Source: Sulfurimonadaceae bacterium
GTDB taxonomy: Bacteria; Campylobacterota; Campylobacteria; Campylobacterales; Sulfurimonadaceae
Reading direction: 5' to 3'
Assembly (NCBI GenBank): GCA_028685945.1
Contig: JAQUCZ010000040.1
Coordinates: 1-7,681 of the forward strand
Length of the DNA stretch: 7,681 nucleotides
Both the position numbers and the translations under genes were made by a program. Shown here in pieces: positions 1 through 6,464 of the stretch; positions within the stretch are counted from its first letter, which is position 1; every line of letters starts with the position of its first letter. The notes beneath the pieces were generated by a model that was given only the letters and a program-made list of their open reading frames with translations, was not told the origin of the DNA and made no database searches.

Positions 1-1
1 A

Positions 2-133
2 ATCGCCTCAGAAATAAAAACAGAAAAATTTCAGGAGCATGTCGAGGCGGTTTTTGCGCTGCCGCACACTCTTGAAGTTGCAAGTTTTAGCAAAAACGCA
101 ACGCCCCTTTACTCTATAGGCGCAGTTGGATAG
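2..133 (+). CDS. 3' end of an upstream gene, possibly TsaB-like (partial)
   Basis: An open frame enters from the left edge and ends at TAG 131-133, giving the last 43 residues of a protein whose start lies outside the window. The tail includes VASFSKNATPLYSIGAVG. Its continuous frame, correct strand and tight 10-bp spacing to thrB make it a credible gene end. The PLY followed shortly by AV near the C-terminus loosely resembles the end of TsaB, the non-catalytic partner in tRNA threonylcarbamoyladenosine (t6A37) synthesis. From memory, a short TsaB-like or hypothetical gene lies between lpxC and thrB in Campylobacter and Helicobacter. The family call is a weak inference from a short tail and position; the reading frame itself is more secure. 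Confidence 0.5.
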   Translation: MASEIKTEKFQEHVEAVFALPHTLEVASFSKNATPLYSIGAVG

Positions 134-135
134 GA
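132..135 (+). promoter_or_regulatory. Shine-Dalgarno for thrB
   Basis: AGGA lies 8 nt before the GTG at 144 and overlaps the stop codon of the preceding gene. It supports the GTG start, because an in-frame TGA at 141-143 rules out any start further upstream. Confidence 0.55.
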
Positions 136-143
136 TAGTTTGA

Positions 144-1025
144 GTGACAGTGAGTGTACCGGCAACAAGTGCAAACCTTGGACCAGGATTCGATTCTTTA
201 GGTTTGGCAGTCAATTTGAGGAATATCGTTGAGTTTCACCCTTCGAGGTTTTTTAGCGTAAGCATCAAGGGGGAAGGGGAGAGCAACCCAAAACTCAAGG
301 GGAATAACCTTTTCGTAAGTATTTTTAACGAGCATTACAACCGCTTGACCCAAAAAAAGCAAAGTTTTAAATTTACTTTTTATAACGAGATCCCTATGTC
401 AAGAGGTCTCGGAAGCTCTTCGGCGGTAATCGTCAGTGCGATCGCAAGTGCGCATGAAGCCGCGGGGATTCGCGTCTCAAAACGTCGTATTTTAAATCAC
501 GCACTCGTGTATGAATCCCATCCAGACAATATTACCCCTGCGGTAATGGGGGGCTTTAATGCCGCAATGGTGGAAAAAAATAAAGTGTTTTCCCAAAAAA
601 AACATATGCCCGAATACCTTAAAGCGGTCGTAGTGATCCCCAACAAACAGATGAATACGTCAAAATCAAGAACCCTCTTGCCAAAATCGTACTCAAAAGA
701 GAATGCGATCTACAACCTTTCCCATACCGCACTCACCGTAGCCGCTTTTTTTAACGAAGATTGGGAGATGCTTAAACTTTCAACGGGAGACAGATTCCAT
801 CAAAAACTTCGCATGAAACTGCTTCCCGAGCTTTTTGCCGTGCAAAAATTGGCATACGACAGCGGTGCGCTTATGAGCACCCTCTCGGGCAGCGGCTCCA
901 CGTTCTTTTCGATGGCATACGACGACGATGCGGAGCTTTTGGCCGCGAAGTTTAAACAAAAGTTTCCCGAATTTGCCGTCAAAGTGCTCGATTTTGACAA
1001 CAACGGGCTTATGATAGAGAAATAA
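144..1025 (+). CDS. thrB: Homoserine kinase
   Basis: This cytosolic GHMP-family kinase phosphorylates L-homoserine with ATP to O-phospho-L-homoserine, the substrate of threonine synthase. At 293 aa it is close to the usual ThrB length. Three family motifs are visible: the N-terminal [15 protein letters not shown] (residues 6-20), the phosphate-binding loop [11 protein letters not shown] (84-94), and the C-terminal LSGSGST (247-253) of the GHMP C domain. ESHPDN (124-129) matches the ThrB EGHPDN signature with Ser replacing Gly. The start is GTG, with in-frame TGA immediately upstream, so nothing longer is possible; a second GTG two codons later is a less likely start. The gene has an A8 run (595-602) and a G6 run (548-553). 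It lies 10 bp after the previous gene and about 32 bp before ylxR, consistent with one transcript. From memory, the thrB-infB linkage is usual in Campylobacterota. Confidence 0.96.
   Translation: MTVSVPATSANLGPGFDSLGLAVNLRNIVEFHPSRFFSVSIKGEGESNPKLKGNNLFVSIFNEHYNRLTQKKQSFKFTFYNEIPMSRGLGSSSAVIVSAIASAHEAAGIRVSKRRILNHALVYESHPDNITPAVMGGFNAAMVEKNKVFSQKKHMPEYLKAVVVIPNKQMNTSKSRTLLPKSYSKENAIYNLSHTALTVAAFFNEDWEMLKLSTGDRFHQKLRMKLLPELFAVQKLAYDSGALMSTLSGSGSTFFSMAYDDDAELLAAKFKQKFPEFAVKVLDFDNNGLMIEK
595..602 (+). repeat. A8 homopolymer run inside thrB
   Basis: Eight consecutive A residues follow CCC and encode part of Q-K-K-H near residue 151 of ThrB. An A7 run lies about 15 nt upstream (574-580). Runs of this length can be slippage sites, but nothing here shows that the length varies. 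Confidence 0.5.
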
Positions 1026-1053
1026 CTTCTGTATAAATAAAGCAAGATTTGGA

Positions 1054-1059
1054 TATAAT
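1054..1059 (+). promoter_or_regulatory. Candidate -10 box (TATAAT) overlapping the ylxR start
   Basis: A perfect TATAAT, preceded by TTTGGA, overlaps the AT of the ylxR ATG. The upstream 30 bases are AT-rich, which suits sigma-70 promoters in Campylobacterota, where the -35 element is often poor. No TTGACA is seen at 16-18 bp spacing. If used, the RNA would start inside ylxR and carry infB with a leader of roughly 240 nt. It may be a chance match in AT-rich sequence. Confidence 0.22.
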
Positions 1060-1315
1060 GGCGAAAAAATTTCATCAGCCCACGAGAATGTGTGTTTCTT
1101 GTCGCATAAAATCAGCACAAAACGAACTTGTTAGATTGCGATGCGTTGATGGAGGGCTTCAACCCTTCGGCGGTTGGGGCAGAAGTTTTTATATATGTAA
1201 AGATTGTCTTCTCGATGAAAAAAAAGCGATCAAATCGCTTATGCGTCAATGCAAAAACGGAGATAGAGAGAATCTGAGTAATAAACTAAAGGAGATCATC
1301 GCGGATGATAGATAA
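1058..1315 (+). CDS. ylxR: YlxR family RNA-binding protein (DUF448)
   Basis: A small basic protein of 85 aa. YlxR proteins are small, probably nucleic-acid-binding, and usually sit just before infB; their exact role is poorly defined. The N-terminus carries the family signature R-M-C-V-S-C-R, followed by ELVRLR and the GWGRSFYIC segment that stands where the common GRGA(Y/W) loop is found. Counting from the ATG, C12/C15 and C47/C50 form two CxxC pairs, which suggests a zinc site. The ATG at 1058 is chosen. A TTG at 1049 in the same frame would add three residues, but it has no better ribosome site; both upstream regions are weak (GGA at 1051-1053 for the ATG). The 3' end overlaps infB by 11 bp, implying coupled translation. 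Confidence 0.85.
   Translation: MAKKFHQPTRMCVSCRIKSAQNELVRLRCVDGGLQPFGGWGRSFYICKDCLLDEKKAIKSLMRQCKNGDRENLSNKLKEIIADDR
1288..1294 (+). promoter_or_regulatory. Strong Shine-Dalgarno for infB
   Basis: AAAGGAG lies inside the ylxR coding sequence, 10 nt before the infB ATG at 1305. It fixes that start and lets infB be initiated independently of ylxR termination. Confidence 0.75.
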
Positions 1316-3920
1316 AGTTAGAGTACACGAAATTGCAAAAGAGTTAGGAATAGCTTCAAAAGATGTTATCAAAAAAGCTTCGGAGATAGGTATAGACGCA
1401 AAGTCTGCACAAAGTACCGTTTCTATGGAAGAAGCAGACCAACTAATGAATTTTATAATGAACGGTGAAAGTCCGTTGATCCCATCCAAACAAGCAGAAA
1501 AAACTACCGAAAAAGCAATCAGTGATACTCAGAGTCCAAAAGATACTCCGACTACAAAGGCTGCTCCTATCGAAGAAGAAAAGAAAGAAGCGCCTAAAAC
1601 AGATTCTTCTGCAAAAGAGAAGCCAAAAGCAGCGGTTGCAACTCCAAAACCAAAAGAGGAAGAACCGATAAAAGAGGAGACAAGCGATATCTCTTCACAA
1701 CAAGAAGATACTTCGGTGATCGGACAGGTAAAAAAATCGGGTCTGAAAATCGTCAAGAAAAAGGTTCTCAAAGAGGAACCTAAATCTTTCGCGCCGGAAA
1801 CTTCCAAAAAACAACAAACGCTTTCCTCTTACGGAAAAATGAGTGCAGAAGCGCTTGAAGAGCTTGCACGCAAGAAAAAAGCGAAGCAATCGGCTAACCC
1901 CGTGCAGAAAAAAGATCAAGGGATAAAGCTCGATATTTTCGGTGATTCGCTACATGAAGTCTCGATGGATATGGACGATCAACAAATTACGCTGATCGAT
2001 CTAAACGACATCCAAATGAAAGAGATCGAGGTTGACGAGCCTAAAAAACCAAAAGTGGCTAAACCTATCGGAAGAAACGCCAACAAAAAAACAAGCTCCA
2101 AGCCCAAGAACGTAGCACGTGAAAAAAGAAAAACATACGGTAAAGCAAAACAAGAAGAGGAGATCGTAACCCACGTCGAGATCCCTGAAGATATCCGTGT
2201 ATACGAATTTGCGGAAAAAATCAAAAGACCTATTGCAGACGTGATCAAGATCCTTTTCGGGTTAGGGCTTATGATGACCAAAAACGACTTTTTGGGAAGC
2301 GACGAGATCGAGATTCTCTCCGAAGAGTTCGGTGTAGAAGTAACGGTTGTCGATCCTAAACAAGCGTTTAACTACGAAGAGGATTTAGCGGAAGAGATTG
2401 ACGATAATGCTACGGAAAGACCGCCTGTTATTACCATTATGGGGCACGTCGACCACGGAAAAACATCGTTGTTGGATATGATCCGTAACTCCAAAGTGAC
2501 CCAAGGCGAAGCGGGCGGTATTACGCAGCATATCGGTGCGTACACGATCGAACAACACGGCAAACCGATCACGTTTTTGGATACTCCTGGACATGCGGCA
2601 TTTAGTGCGATGCGTCAGCGCGGTACCGATATTACCGACATTATTATCATCGTGGTTGCAGCCGACGACGGCGTGAAACCGCAAACCGAAGAGGTTATCA
2701 AACTTGCAAAAGAATCGGGTGCTCCGATTATCGTAGCACTCAATAAAATGGATAAAGAGACTGCAAACCCCGATATGGTAAAAGCACAGATGGCAGAACG
2801 CGGTATTAGCCCTGCCGATTGGGGCGGGGATGTCGAGTTTATCCCTATCTCTGCAAAAACCGGGATGGGGATCGATGATCTTTTAGAAAACATCTTGATT
2901 ACTGCCGAGGTGCTTGAGCTTAAAGCAAACGTCGACGCTATGGCAAAAGCGACGGTTGTCGAGTCTTCTTTGGAAAAAGGGCGCGGGCCTGTTGCTACGG
3001 TGATCGTACAAAACGGTACCCTTAAAGTGGGTGATTACGTCGTTTGCGGAAGCTCGTACGGACGCGTTAAAGCGCTTATAGACGAAACTGCACAACAGAT
3101 CAAAAAAATCGGTCCGAGCCACACGGCAGTTGTCGTGGGGCTTAACGAAGTTCCCCCTTCGGGCGAGGTTTTAATGGCGATGGAAAGCGATAAAGACGCA
3201 AAAGCTTACGCGCAAAAACGTCACGAGTACGATCGTCATAAAGAGCTCTCTTTGAGTACGAAATCGACGCTAGAAGATATGACGGCGATGATTGCGGAAG
3301 GGCGTCTTAAAACGCTTAAAGTAGTTCTCAAAGCAGACGTTCACGGTTCTCTTGAAGCGATCCGTACGGCATTGAACGAGATGAGAAACGAAGAGGTTAA
3401 AGTAAACGTAATCTCTGCGGGTGTGGGCGGTATTACCGAAAACGACGTCGAACTTGTGGGCGCGAGTGACAACTGCGTTCTTTTGGGCTTCAACGTGCGT
3501 CCTACGGGAAGCGTAAAAGCGCTTGCGAAACAAAGAGGCGTCGATATCAGAACTTATTCGATTATCTACCAGCTTCTTGATGATATTACGGGCATGCTCA
3601 CGGGTATGATGGCACCGAAATTTACCGAAGAGAATACGGGTCAAGCGGAAGTACGCGATACTTTCAAATCTCCTAAAGGGATGGTTGCGGGATGTGTCGT
3701 GGTTGACGGTAAACTTGTGCGCGGCGGGCTTGTACGCGTTATTCGTAAAGGGGTCGTTGTTCACGAGGGTGAACTTACGTCGCTTAAACGTTTCAAAGAC
3801 GACGTTGAAGAGATCGGCAACGGGTACGAGTGTGGTGTGATGATCAAAGGGTATGATGACGTGGTCGTAGGCGACGTGATCGAAACTTTCAAAAAAATTG
3901 AGCAAAAAGTAACGCTGTGA
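1305..3920 (+). CDS. infB: Translation initiation factor IF-2
   Basis: This GTPase brings formyl-methionyl initiator tRNA to the 30S subunit and promotes 50S joining. The 871 residues fit a full-length bacterial IF2. An N-terminal IF2_N module (about 5-50, [11 protein letters not shown]) is followed by a Lys/Glu/Pro/Ser-rich, probably disordered linker (about 55-290). A second IF2_N-like module (about 297-350, [10 protein letters not shown]) precedes the G domain. There, G1 is GHVDHGKT (380-387), the switch I region is [10 protein letters not shown] (404-413), G3 is DTPGH (426-430), G4 is NKMD (480-483) and G5 is SAK (516-518). Domain II (about 545-640), domain III (about 650-765, [11 protein letters not shown]) and the C-terminal initiator-tRNA-binding domain (about 770-871) complete it. 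ATG start with a strong Shine-Dalgarno; overlaps ylxR by 11 bp and rbfA by 4 bp. All key GTPase residues are present. Confidence 0.99.
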   Translation: MIDKVRVHEIAKELGIASKDVIKKASEIGIDAKSAQSTVSMEEADQLMNFIMNGESPLIPSKQAEKTTEKAISDTQSPKDTPTTKAAPIEEEKKEAPKTDSSAKEKPKAAVATPKPKEEEPIKEETSDISSQQEDTSVIGQVKKSGLKIVKKKVLKEEPKSFAPETSKKQQTLSSYGKMSAEALEELARKKKAKQSANPVQKKDQGIKLDIFGDSLHEVSMDMDDQQITLIDLNDIQMKEIEVDEPKKPKVAKPIGRNANKKTSSKPKNVAREKRKTYGKAKQEEEIVTHVEIPEDIRVYEFAEKIKRPIADVIKILFGLGLMMTKNDFLGSDEIEILSEEFGVEVTVVDPKQAFNYEEDLAEEIDDNATERPPVITIMGHVDHGKTSLLDMIRNSKVTQGEAGGITQHIGAYTIEQHGKPITFLDTPGHAAFSAMRQRGTDITDIIIIVVAADDGVKPQTEEVIKLAKESGAPIIVALNKMDKETANPDMVKAQMAERGISPADWGGDVEFIPISAKTGMGIDDLLENILITAEVLELKANVDAMAKATVVESSLEKGRGPVATVIVQNGTLKVGDYVVCGSSYGRVKALIDETAQQIKKIGPSHTAVVVGLNEVPPSGEVLMAMESDKDAKAYAQKRHEYDRHKELSLSTKSTLEDMTAMIAEGRLKTLKVVLKADVHGSLEAIRTALNEMRNEEVKVNVISAGVGGITENDVELVGASDNCVLLGFNVRPTGSVKALAKQRGVDIRTYSIIYQLLDDITGMLTGMMAPKFTEENTGQAEVRDTFKSPKGMVAGCVVVDGKLVRGGLVRVIRKGVVVHEGELTSLKRFKDDVEEIGNGYECGVMIKGYDDVVVGDVIETFKKIEQKVTL
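3887..3900 (+). repeat. 14-nt direct repeat, copy 1 (end of infB)
   Basis: TTTCAAAAAAATTG is identical to 4243-4256. It ends 16 nt before the rbfA GTG start and encodes the F-K-K-I near the IF2 C-terminus. Confidence 0.6.
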
Positions 3921-4273
3921 CCCCTGCTCAAATTAAGTTAAAACGTACCGAATCGCTTTTGGCGGAGCTTATCCCCGAGGCGATCAGCCAGCTTAACGAT
4001 GCAAGACTCCACGAGATCGACGTATTAGAGGTAAAATGTTCCCGTGGTAAAAGCGATGCAAAGGTTTATCTTGATCCGAGCATCTATTCGCCGCAAGAGC
4101 AAGAGAGCCTTTTAAAACAGCTCAATAAAGCGCGTCCCGTTATAGAGGATTATTGCTTGAAAGATCAAGGGTGGTATAAATGCCCAAAACTTGCCTTCAT
4201 TTTTGACGATCAGTTCCAAAAAGCGCAAAATATAGAAGAGCTTTTCAAAAAAATTGCCAAGGAGAGCAAATGA
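3917..4273 (+). CDS. rbfA: 30S ribosome-binding factor A
   Basis: RbfA is a small KH-fold protein that binds the immature 30S subunit near the 5' end of 16S rRNA, supports late maturation, and is linked to growth in the cold. The protein is 118 aa, normal for the family. Visible family features are the N-terminal helix (about 6-28), the V-L-E-V-K-C-S-R strand region (36-43), S-D-A-K-V-Y-L (46-52) matching the usual D-x-x-x-A-K-V-Y element, and [10 protein letters not shown] (89-98) matching the family P-x-L-x-F-x-x-D motif. The start is GTG, overlapping the infB TGA as GTGA. No good Shine-Dalgarno is present; the nearest purine stretch is GAG at 3900-3902, 14 nt away. Translation is therefore probably coupled to infB termination. 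It overlaps rimP by 4 bp at its other end. Confidence 0.93.
   Translation: MTPAQIKLKRTESLLAELIPEAISQLNDARLHEIDVLEVKCSRGKSDAKVYLDPSIYSPQEQESLLKQLNKARPVIEDYCLKDQGWYKCPKLAFIFDDQFQKAQNIEELFKKIAKESK
4243..4256 (+). repeat. 14-nt direct repeat, copy 2 (end of rbfA)
   Basis: Identical to 3887-3900. It ends 13 nt before the rimP ATG and again encodes F-K-K-I near a protein C-terminus. Confidence 0.6.
4259..4264 (+). promoter_or_regulatory. Shine-Dalgarno for rimP
   Basis: AAGGAG sits 5 nt before the rimP ATG at 4270, inside the end of rbfA. It confirms the start that produces the ATGA overlap. Confidence 0.75.
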
Positions 4274-4719
4274 GTTTAGAGCGCGATATAGCTTCTATGA
4301 CCGAATCGGTCGGGTTAAAACTCTACGACACTGCCGTTTTACACGAAAACGAGGATGTTATCTACCGCGTGAGCGTAGTTTCTTCTAACGTGGTTGATGG
4401 CAAAAAAGAGGGTGTGACGCTTGATCAGTGTGTAGCACTTACCAACCTTATATCTCCCCTTTTAGACGTAACTCCTCCCGTATCGGGCAACTACCGCCTA
4501 GAGGTAAGCAGCGCAGGGATCGAGAGAAAGATTACTACGTTAGAGCAGTTTATTCTCTCTGTAGGAGAGAACATTGCATTGACCCTTCTTAGTAAAGAAA
4601 AACTCAAAGGGGTGCTCCAAAAAGTGGAGGGCTCAAAAATCTTTTTAGAGAGCGACAACGAACTCAAAGAGATAGAATTCGGAACGATTTCAAAAGCAAA
4701 AACCTATTTTGAATGGTGA
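4270..4719 (+). CDS. rimP: Ribosome maturation factor RimP
   Basis: RimP binds free 30S subunits and aids their assembly, especially the central pseudoknot and S12 region. The 149 residues match the usual size of about 150. The conserved Y-R-L-E-V-S-S-A-G-I-E-R (75-86) is the family's Y-x-L-E-V-S-S-P-G-(L/I)-D-R signature, here with Ala in place of Pro and Glu in place of Asp. The preceding G-V-T-L-D-Q-C (48-54) fits the family segment before it. The C-terminal part (about 92-149) corresponds to the SH3-like domain. The start is ATG with AAGGAG 5 nt upstream and a 4-bp ATGA overlap with rbfA. Its place after rbfA, rather than before nusA, differs from the usual bacterial order. It ends by overlapping ribD. 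Confidence 0.93.
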   Translation: MSLERDIASMTESVGLKLYDTAVLHENEDVIYRVSVVSSNVVDGKKEGVTLDQCVALTNLISPLLDVTPPVSGNYRLEVSSAGIERKITTLEQFILSVGENIALTLLSKEKLKGVLQKVEGSKIFLESDNELKEIEFGTISKAKTYFEW

Positions 4720-5723
4720 TCGATCACGATTTTTTTATGCGCTTAGCCTTGCAAGAGGCGTGGCGCTACCAAGGGTTAACCTATCCTAATCCTGCCGTAG
4801 GTTGCTGCGTAATAGGAAAAAACAACGAACTCTTGGCATGTAATGCCCACAAAAAAGCGGGTGCACCCCACGCGGAAGTTGAAGCGCTCAAAGAGGCGTA
4901 TTTCGCTCTGACTCGCGACGCAGCCGTTTTGCCCCTCAACGACGCACATGCCATCCATGCCTACCTTTTAGCACACCATAACGGCGTATTTTTTGATGTT
5001 TCGATCTATACGACGCTCGAGCCGTGCTCCCATGTCGGAAAAACCCCCTCGTGTGCTTCTTTGATAGGTGCTTTGGGGATCAAAAAAATCTATGTGGGCT
5101 CCAACGACACCAACGAGATCGCTGCAAACGGCAATCTGTTTTTAACCCAAAGCGGAGCCGAGGTGGTGCAAGGGGTGCTTCAAAAAGAGTGCGACGCACT
5201 TTTAGCCCCTTTTGTGGCATGGAACCAAAAAAAGCGTTTTGTTTTTTTTAAATGGGCGCAGCGACTTGATGGCAGCGTCGAGGGGGGCGTTATCAGCTCC
5301 AAAACGTCGCGGGAAAACGTACATGCCATGAGGGCGCAGTGCGATCTGCTTATTATCGGCGGCAATACCGTGCGCAGCGATCGTCCCACGCTCGATGCCC
5401 GTTTGGTCGGAGGAAAAGCCCCCGACGTACTGATCTTTTCGCGCCGTATCGATTTCGATCGGACGATCCCCCTTTTTGAAGTGAAGGGGCGTAAGGTATT
5501 TATAGAAAATACTCTTGCAAAAATAAGCGAATACAACAACGTGATGATCGAAGGGGGTGCGAAGATGTTCGAAGCGACAAAAGAGATCGTCGATTACTAT
5601 TTGTGCTATCTTGCCCCTAATATGGGCGGCACACAAAGCTTTAGCGAGCAAAAAGAGAATTTCGAGATTTTAAACCTCCAAAAAGATGCGCAAGATATAA
5701 TCATGTGGATGAAAAGGAAATAA
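4713..5723 (+). CDS. ribD: Bifunctional riboflavin biosynthesis protein RibD (pyrimidine deaminase/reductase)
   Basis: RibD catalyses two successive cytosolic steps of riboflavin synthesis: deamination of the GTP-derived diaminopyrimidine, then NADPH-dependent reduction of its ribose. The deaminase domain (about 5-165) has the zinc ligands in P-H-A-E (H53, catalytic E55) and E-P-C-S-H-V-G-K-T-P-S-C (C105, C114), plus Y-P-N-P-A-V-G (24-30). The reductase domain (about 175-336) shows K-W-A-Q-R-L-D-G-S (180-188), I-I-G-G-N-T-V-R-S-D-R-P-T-L-D (214-228) and I-E-G-G-A (279-283). The spacing between the HAE and PC motifs is about 27 residues longer than in the Bacillus enzyme as I recall it. The ATG at 4713 overlaps rimP by 7 bp. 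GTG at 4716, giving a GTGA overlap as in rbfA, is equally possible. Neither has a clear Shine-Dalgarno, so coupling to rimP is likely. Confidence 0.95.
   Translation: MVIDHDFFMRLALQEAWRYQGLTYPNPAVGCCVIGKNNELLACNAHKKAGAPHAEVEALKEAYFALTRDAAVLPLNDAHAIHAYLLAHHNGVFFDVSIYTTLEPCSHVGKTPSCASLIGALGIKKIYVGSNDTNEIAANGNLFLTQSGAEVVQGVLQKECDALLAPFVAWNQKKRFVFFKWAQRLDGSVEGGVISSKTSRENVHAMRAQCDLLIIGGNTVRSDRPTLDARLVGGKAPDVLIFSRRIDFDRTIPLFEVKGRKVFIENTLAKISEYNNVMIEGGAKMFEATKEIVDYYLCYLAPNMGGTQSFSEQKENFEILNLQKDAQDIIMWMKRK
4716..4727 (+). repeat. 12-bp perfect palindrome at the rimP/ribD junction
   Basis: GTGATCGATCAC is its own reverse complement and covers the rimP TGA stop and the start region of ribD. With one central mismatch pair skipped, AT/AT flanks (4713-4714 and 4729-4730) extend the symmetry. 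It could be an operator-like site or a coding coincidence (V-I-D-H). Confidence 0.35.
5242..5249 (+). repeat. T8 homopolymer run inside ribD
   Basis: Eight consecutive T residues encode part of F-V-F-F-K near residue 178, just before the reductase domain. An A7 run (5227-5233) lies shortly upstream and a T7 run (4730-4736) near the gene start. These are potential slippage sites with no direct evidence of variation. Confidence 0.5.
5714..5719 (+). promoter_or_regulatory. Shine-Dalgarno for ubiE
   Basis: AAGGAA lies within the last codons of ribD, 7 nt before the ATG at 5727, and supports that start. Confidence 0.65.
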
Positions 5724-5726
5724 GAG

Positions 5727-6458
5727 ATGCAAGAAGAAAAACAGGCAAAACAAGAAAAGATCGTTTCAATGTTTGATAACATCGCTCCGACGTACGATAC
5801 GGCAAACCGCGTTATGAGCATGGGGGTCGATCGCAGCTGGAGACGCAAGGCATGTGACCTTACCTATAAATTTAACGGCAAAGACTCGATCGATCGTATC
5901 GTAGACGTGGCATGCGGCACGGGCGACATGATGGATTATTGGAAAAGTCGCGCGGAAAAAGCAGGCGTGGCGATCGGGGAGATTATCGGCGTCGATCCTT
6001 CGGTGGGGATGCTTGACGTAGCGCGCGAGAAGTTTCCGAAGTTCAACTACCATGTTGCCAAAGCAACCGAAATACCCCTGCAAGATGCGCATGCCGATAT
6101 TTTGAGCATCACCTACGGAATCCGTAACGTCGTCGAGCGCCAAGCGGCTCTCAAAGAGTTTCACAGAGTCTTAAAACTCGGCGGGCTCGTGGTTATTTTG
6201 GAGTTTATGAAAAACGAAAACCCTTCGTTTTTGGGGAAACTGCGTGATTATTATATGAATAGAATTTTGCCGAAAGTGGGAGGGTTTATCTCTAAAAATC
6301 TCGAAGCCTACGAGTATCTTCCAAACTCCATAGGAGATTTTTCTACGGTAGAGAATATGGTTAACGAGCTTGAAGATGCAGGTTTTGAGATGATGTACGT
6401 CAAAAGCTTTTCGATGGATATCTCTACGCTTATCATCGCCAAAAAATACAAAGAGTAG
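5727..6458 (+). CDS. ubiE: Demethylmenaquinone (UbiE/MenG-type) methyltransferase
   Basis: This class I SAM-dependent methyltransferase performs the C-methylation of demethylmenaquinone, and of the ubiquinone precursor in organisms that make ubiquinone. Campylobacterota respire mainly on menaquinone, so the menaquinone reaction is the likely one here (inference). The protein is 243 aa, normal for UbiE. Family features are F-D-N-I-A-P-T-Y-D (16-24), the SAM loop V-D-V-A-C-G-T-G-D (59-67), the acidic ribose-binding G-V-D-P-S (88-92), the UbiE-type I-T-Y-G-I-R-N-V (128-135), R-V-L-K-L-G-G (147-153) and the C-terminal Y-E-Y-L-P-N-S-I (195-202). The ATG is 3 nt after the ribD stop with a good Shine-Dalgarno. 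xseA follows after 6 nt. Whether it acts on menaquinone or a modified quinone cannot be told from sequence. Confidence 0.95.
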   Translation: MQEEKQAKQEKIVSMFDNIAPTYDTANRVMSMGVDRSWRRKACDLTYKFNGKDSIDRIVDVACGTGDMMDYWKSRAEKAGVAIGEIIGVDPSVGMLDVAREKFPKFNYHVAKATEIPLQDAHADILSITYGIRNVVERQAALKEFHRVLKLGGLVVILEFMKNENPSFLGKLRDYYMNRILPKVGGFISKNLEAYEYLPNSIGDFSTVENMVNELEDAGFEMMYVKSFSMDISTLIIAKKYKE

Positions 6459-6464
6459 CGTGGC

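Noticed and set aside
438..445. GCGATCGC octamer similar to the cyanobacterial HIP1 repeat
   Set aside because: I noticed only one copy and no other cyanobacterial trait; it fits the general frequency of GATC words in these genes.
548..553. G6 run in thrB as a phase-variable tract
   Set aside because: Six G is shorter than the runs normally associated with phase variation in this phylum and the gene is a housekeeping enzyme.
572..593. GGAAAA...TTTTCC inverted repeat followed by an A run, resembling a terminator
   Set aside because: The stem is 6 bp and mostly A-T with a 10-nt loop, it lies inside thrB coding sequence, and the following run is A rather than T on the transcribed strand.
780..1118. 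Minus-strand frames of 91-112 codons across the thrB/ylxR boundary
   Set aside because: They overlap two well supported genes and lack convincing start context or motifs.
3270..3905. A 211-codon open frame on the minus strand inside infB
   Set aside because: It lies wholly antisense to the conserved C-terminal domains of IF2, has no recognisable motifs, and is explained by codon bias of the real gene.
5024..5251. A 75-codon plus-strand frame inside ribD
   Set aside because: It is out of frame with the RibD zinc motif and reductase coding sequence and its Cys/Arg-rich translation is typical of a shadow frame.
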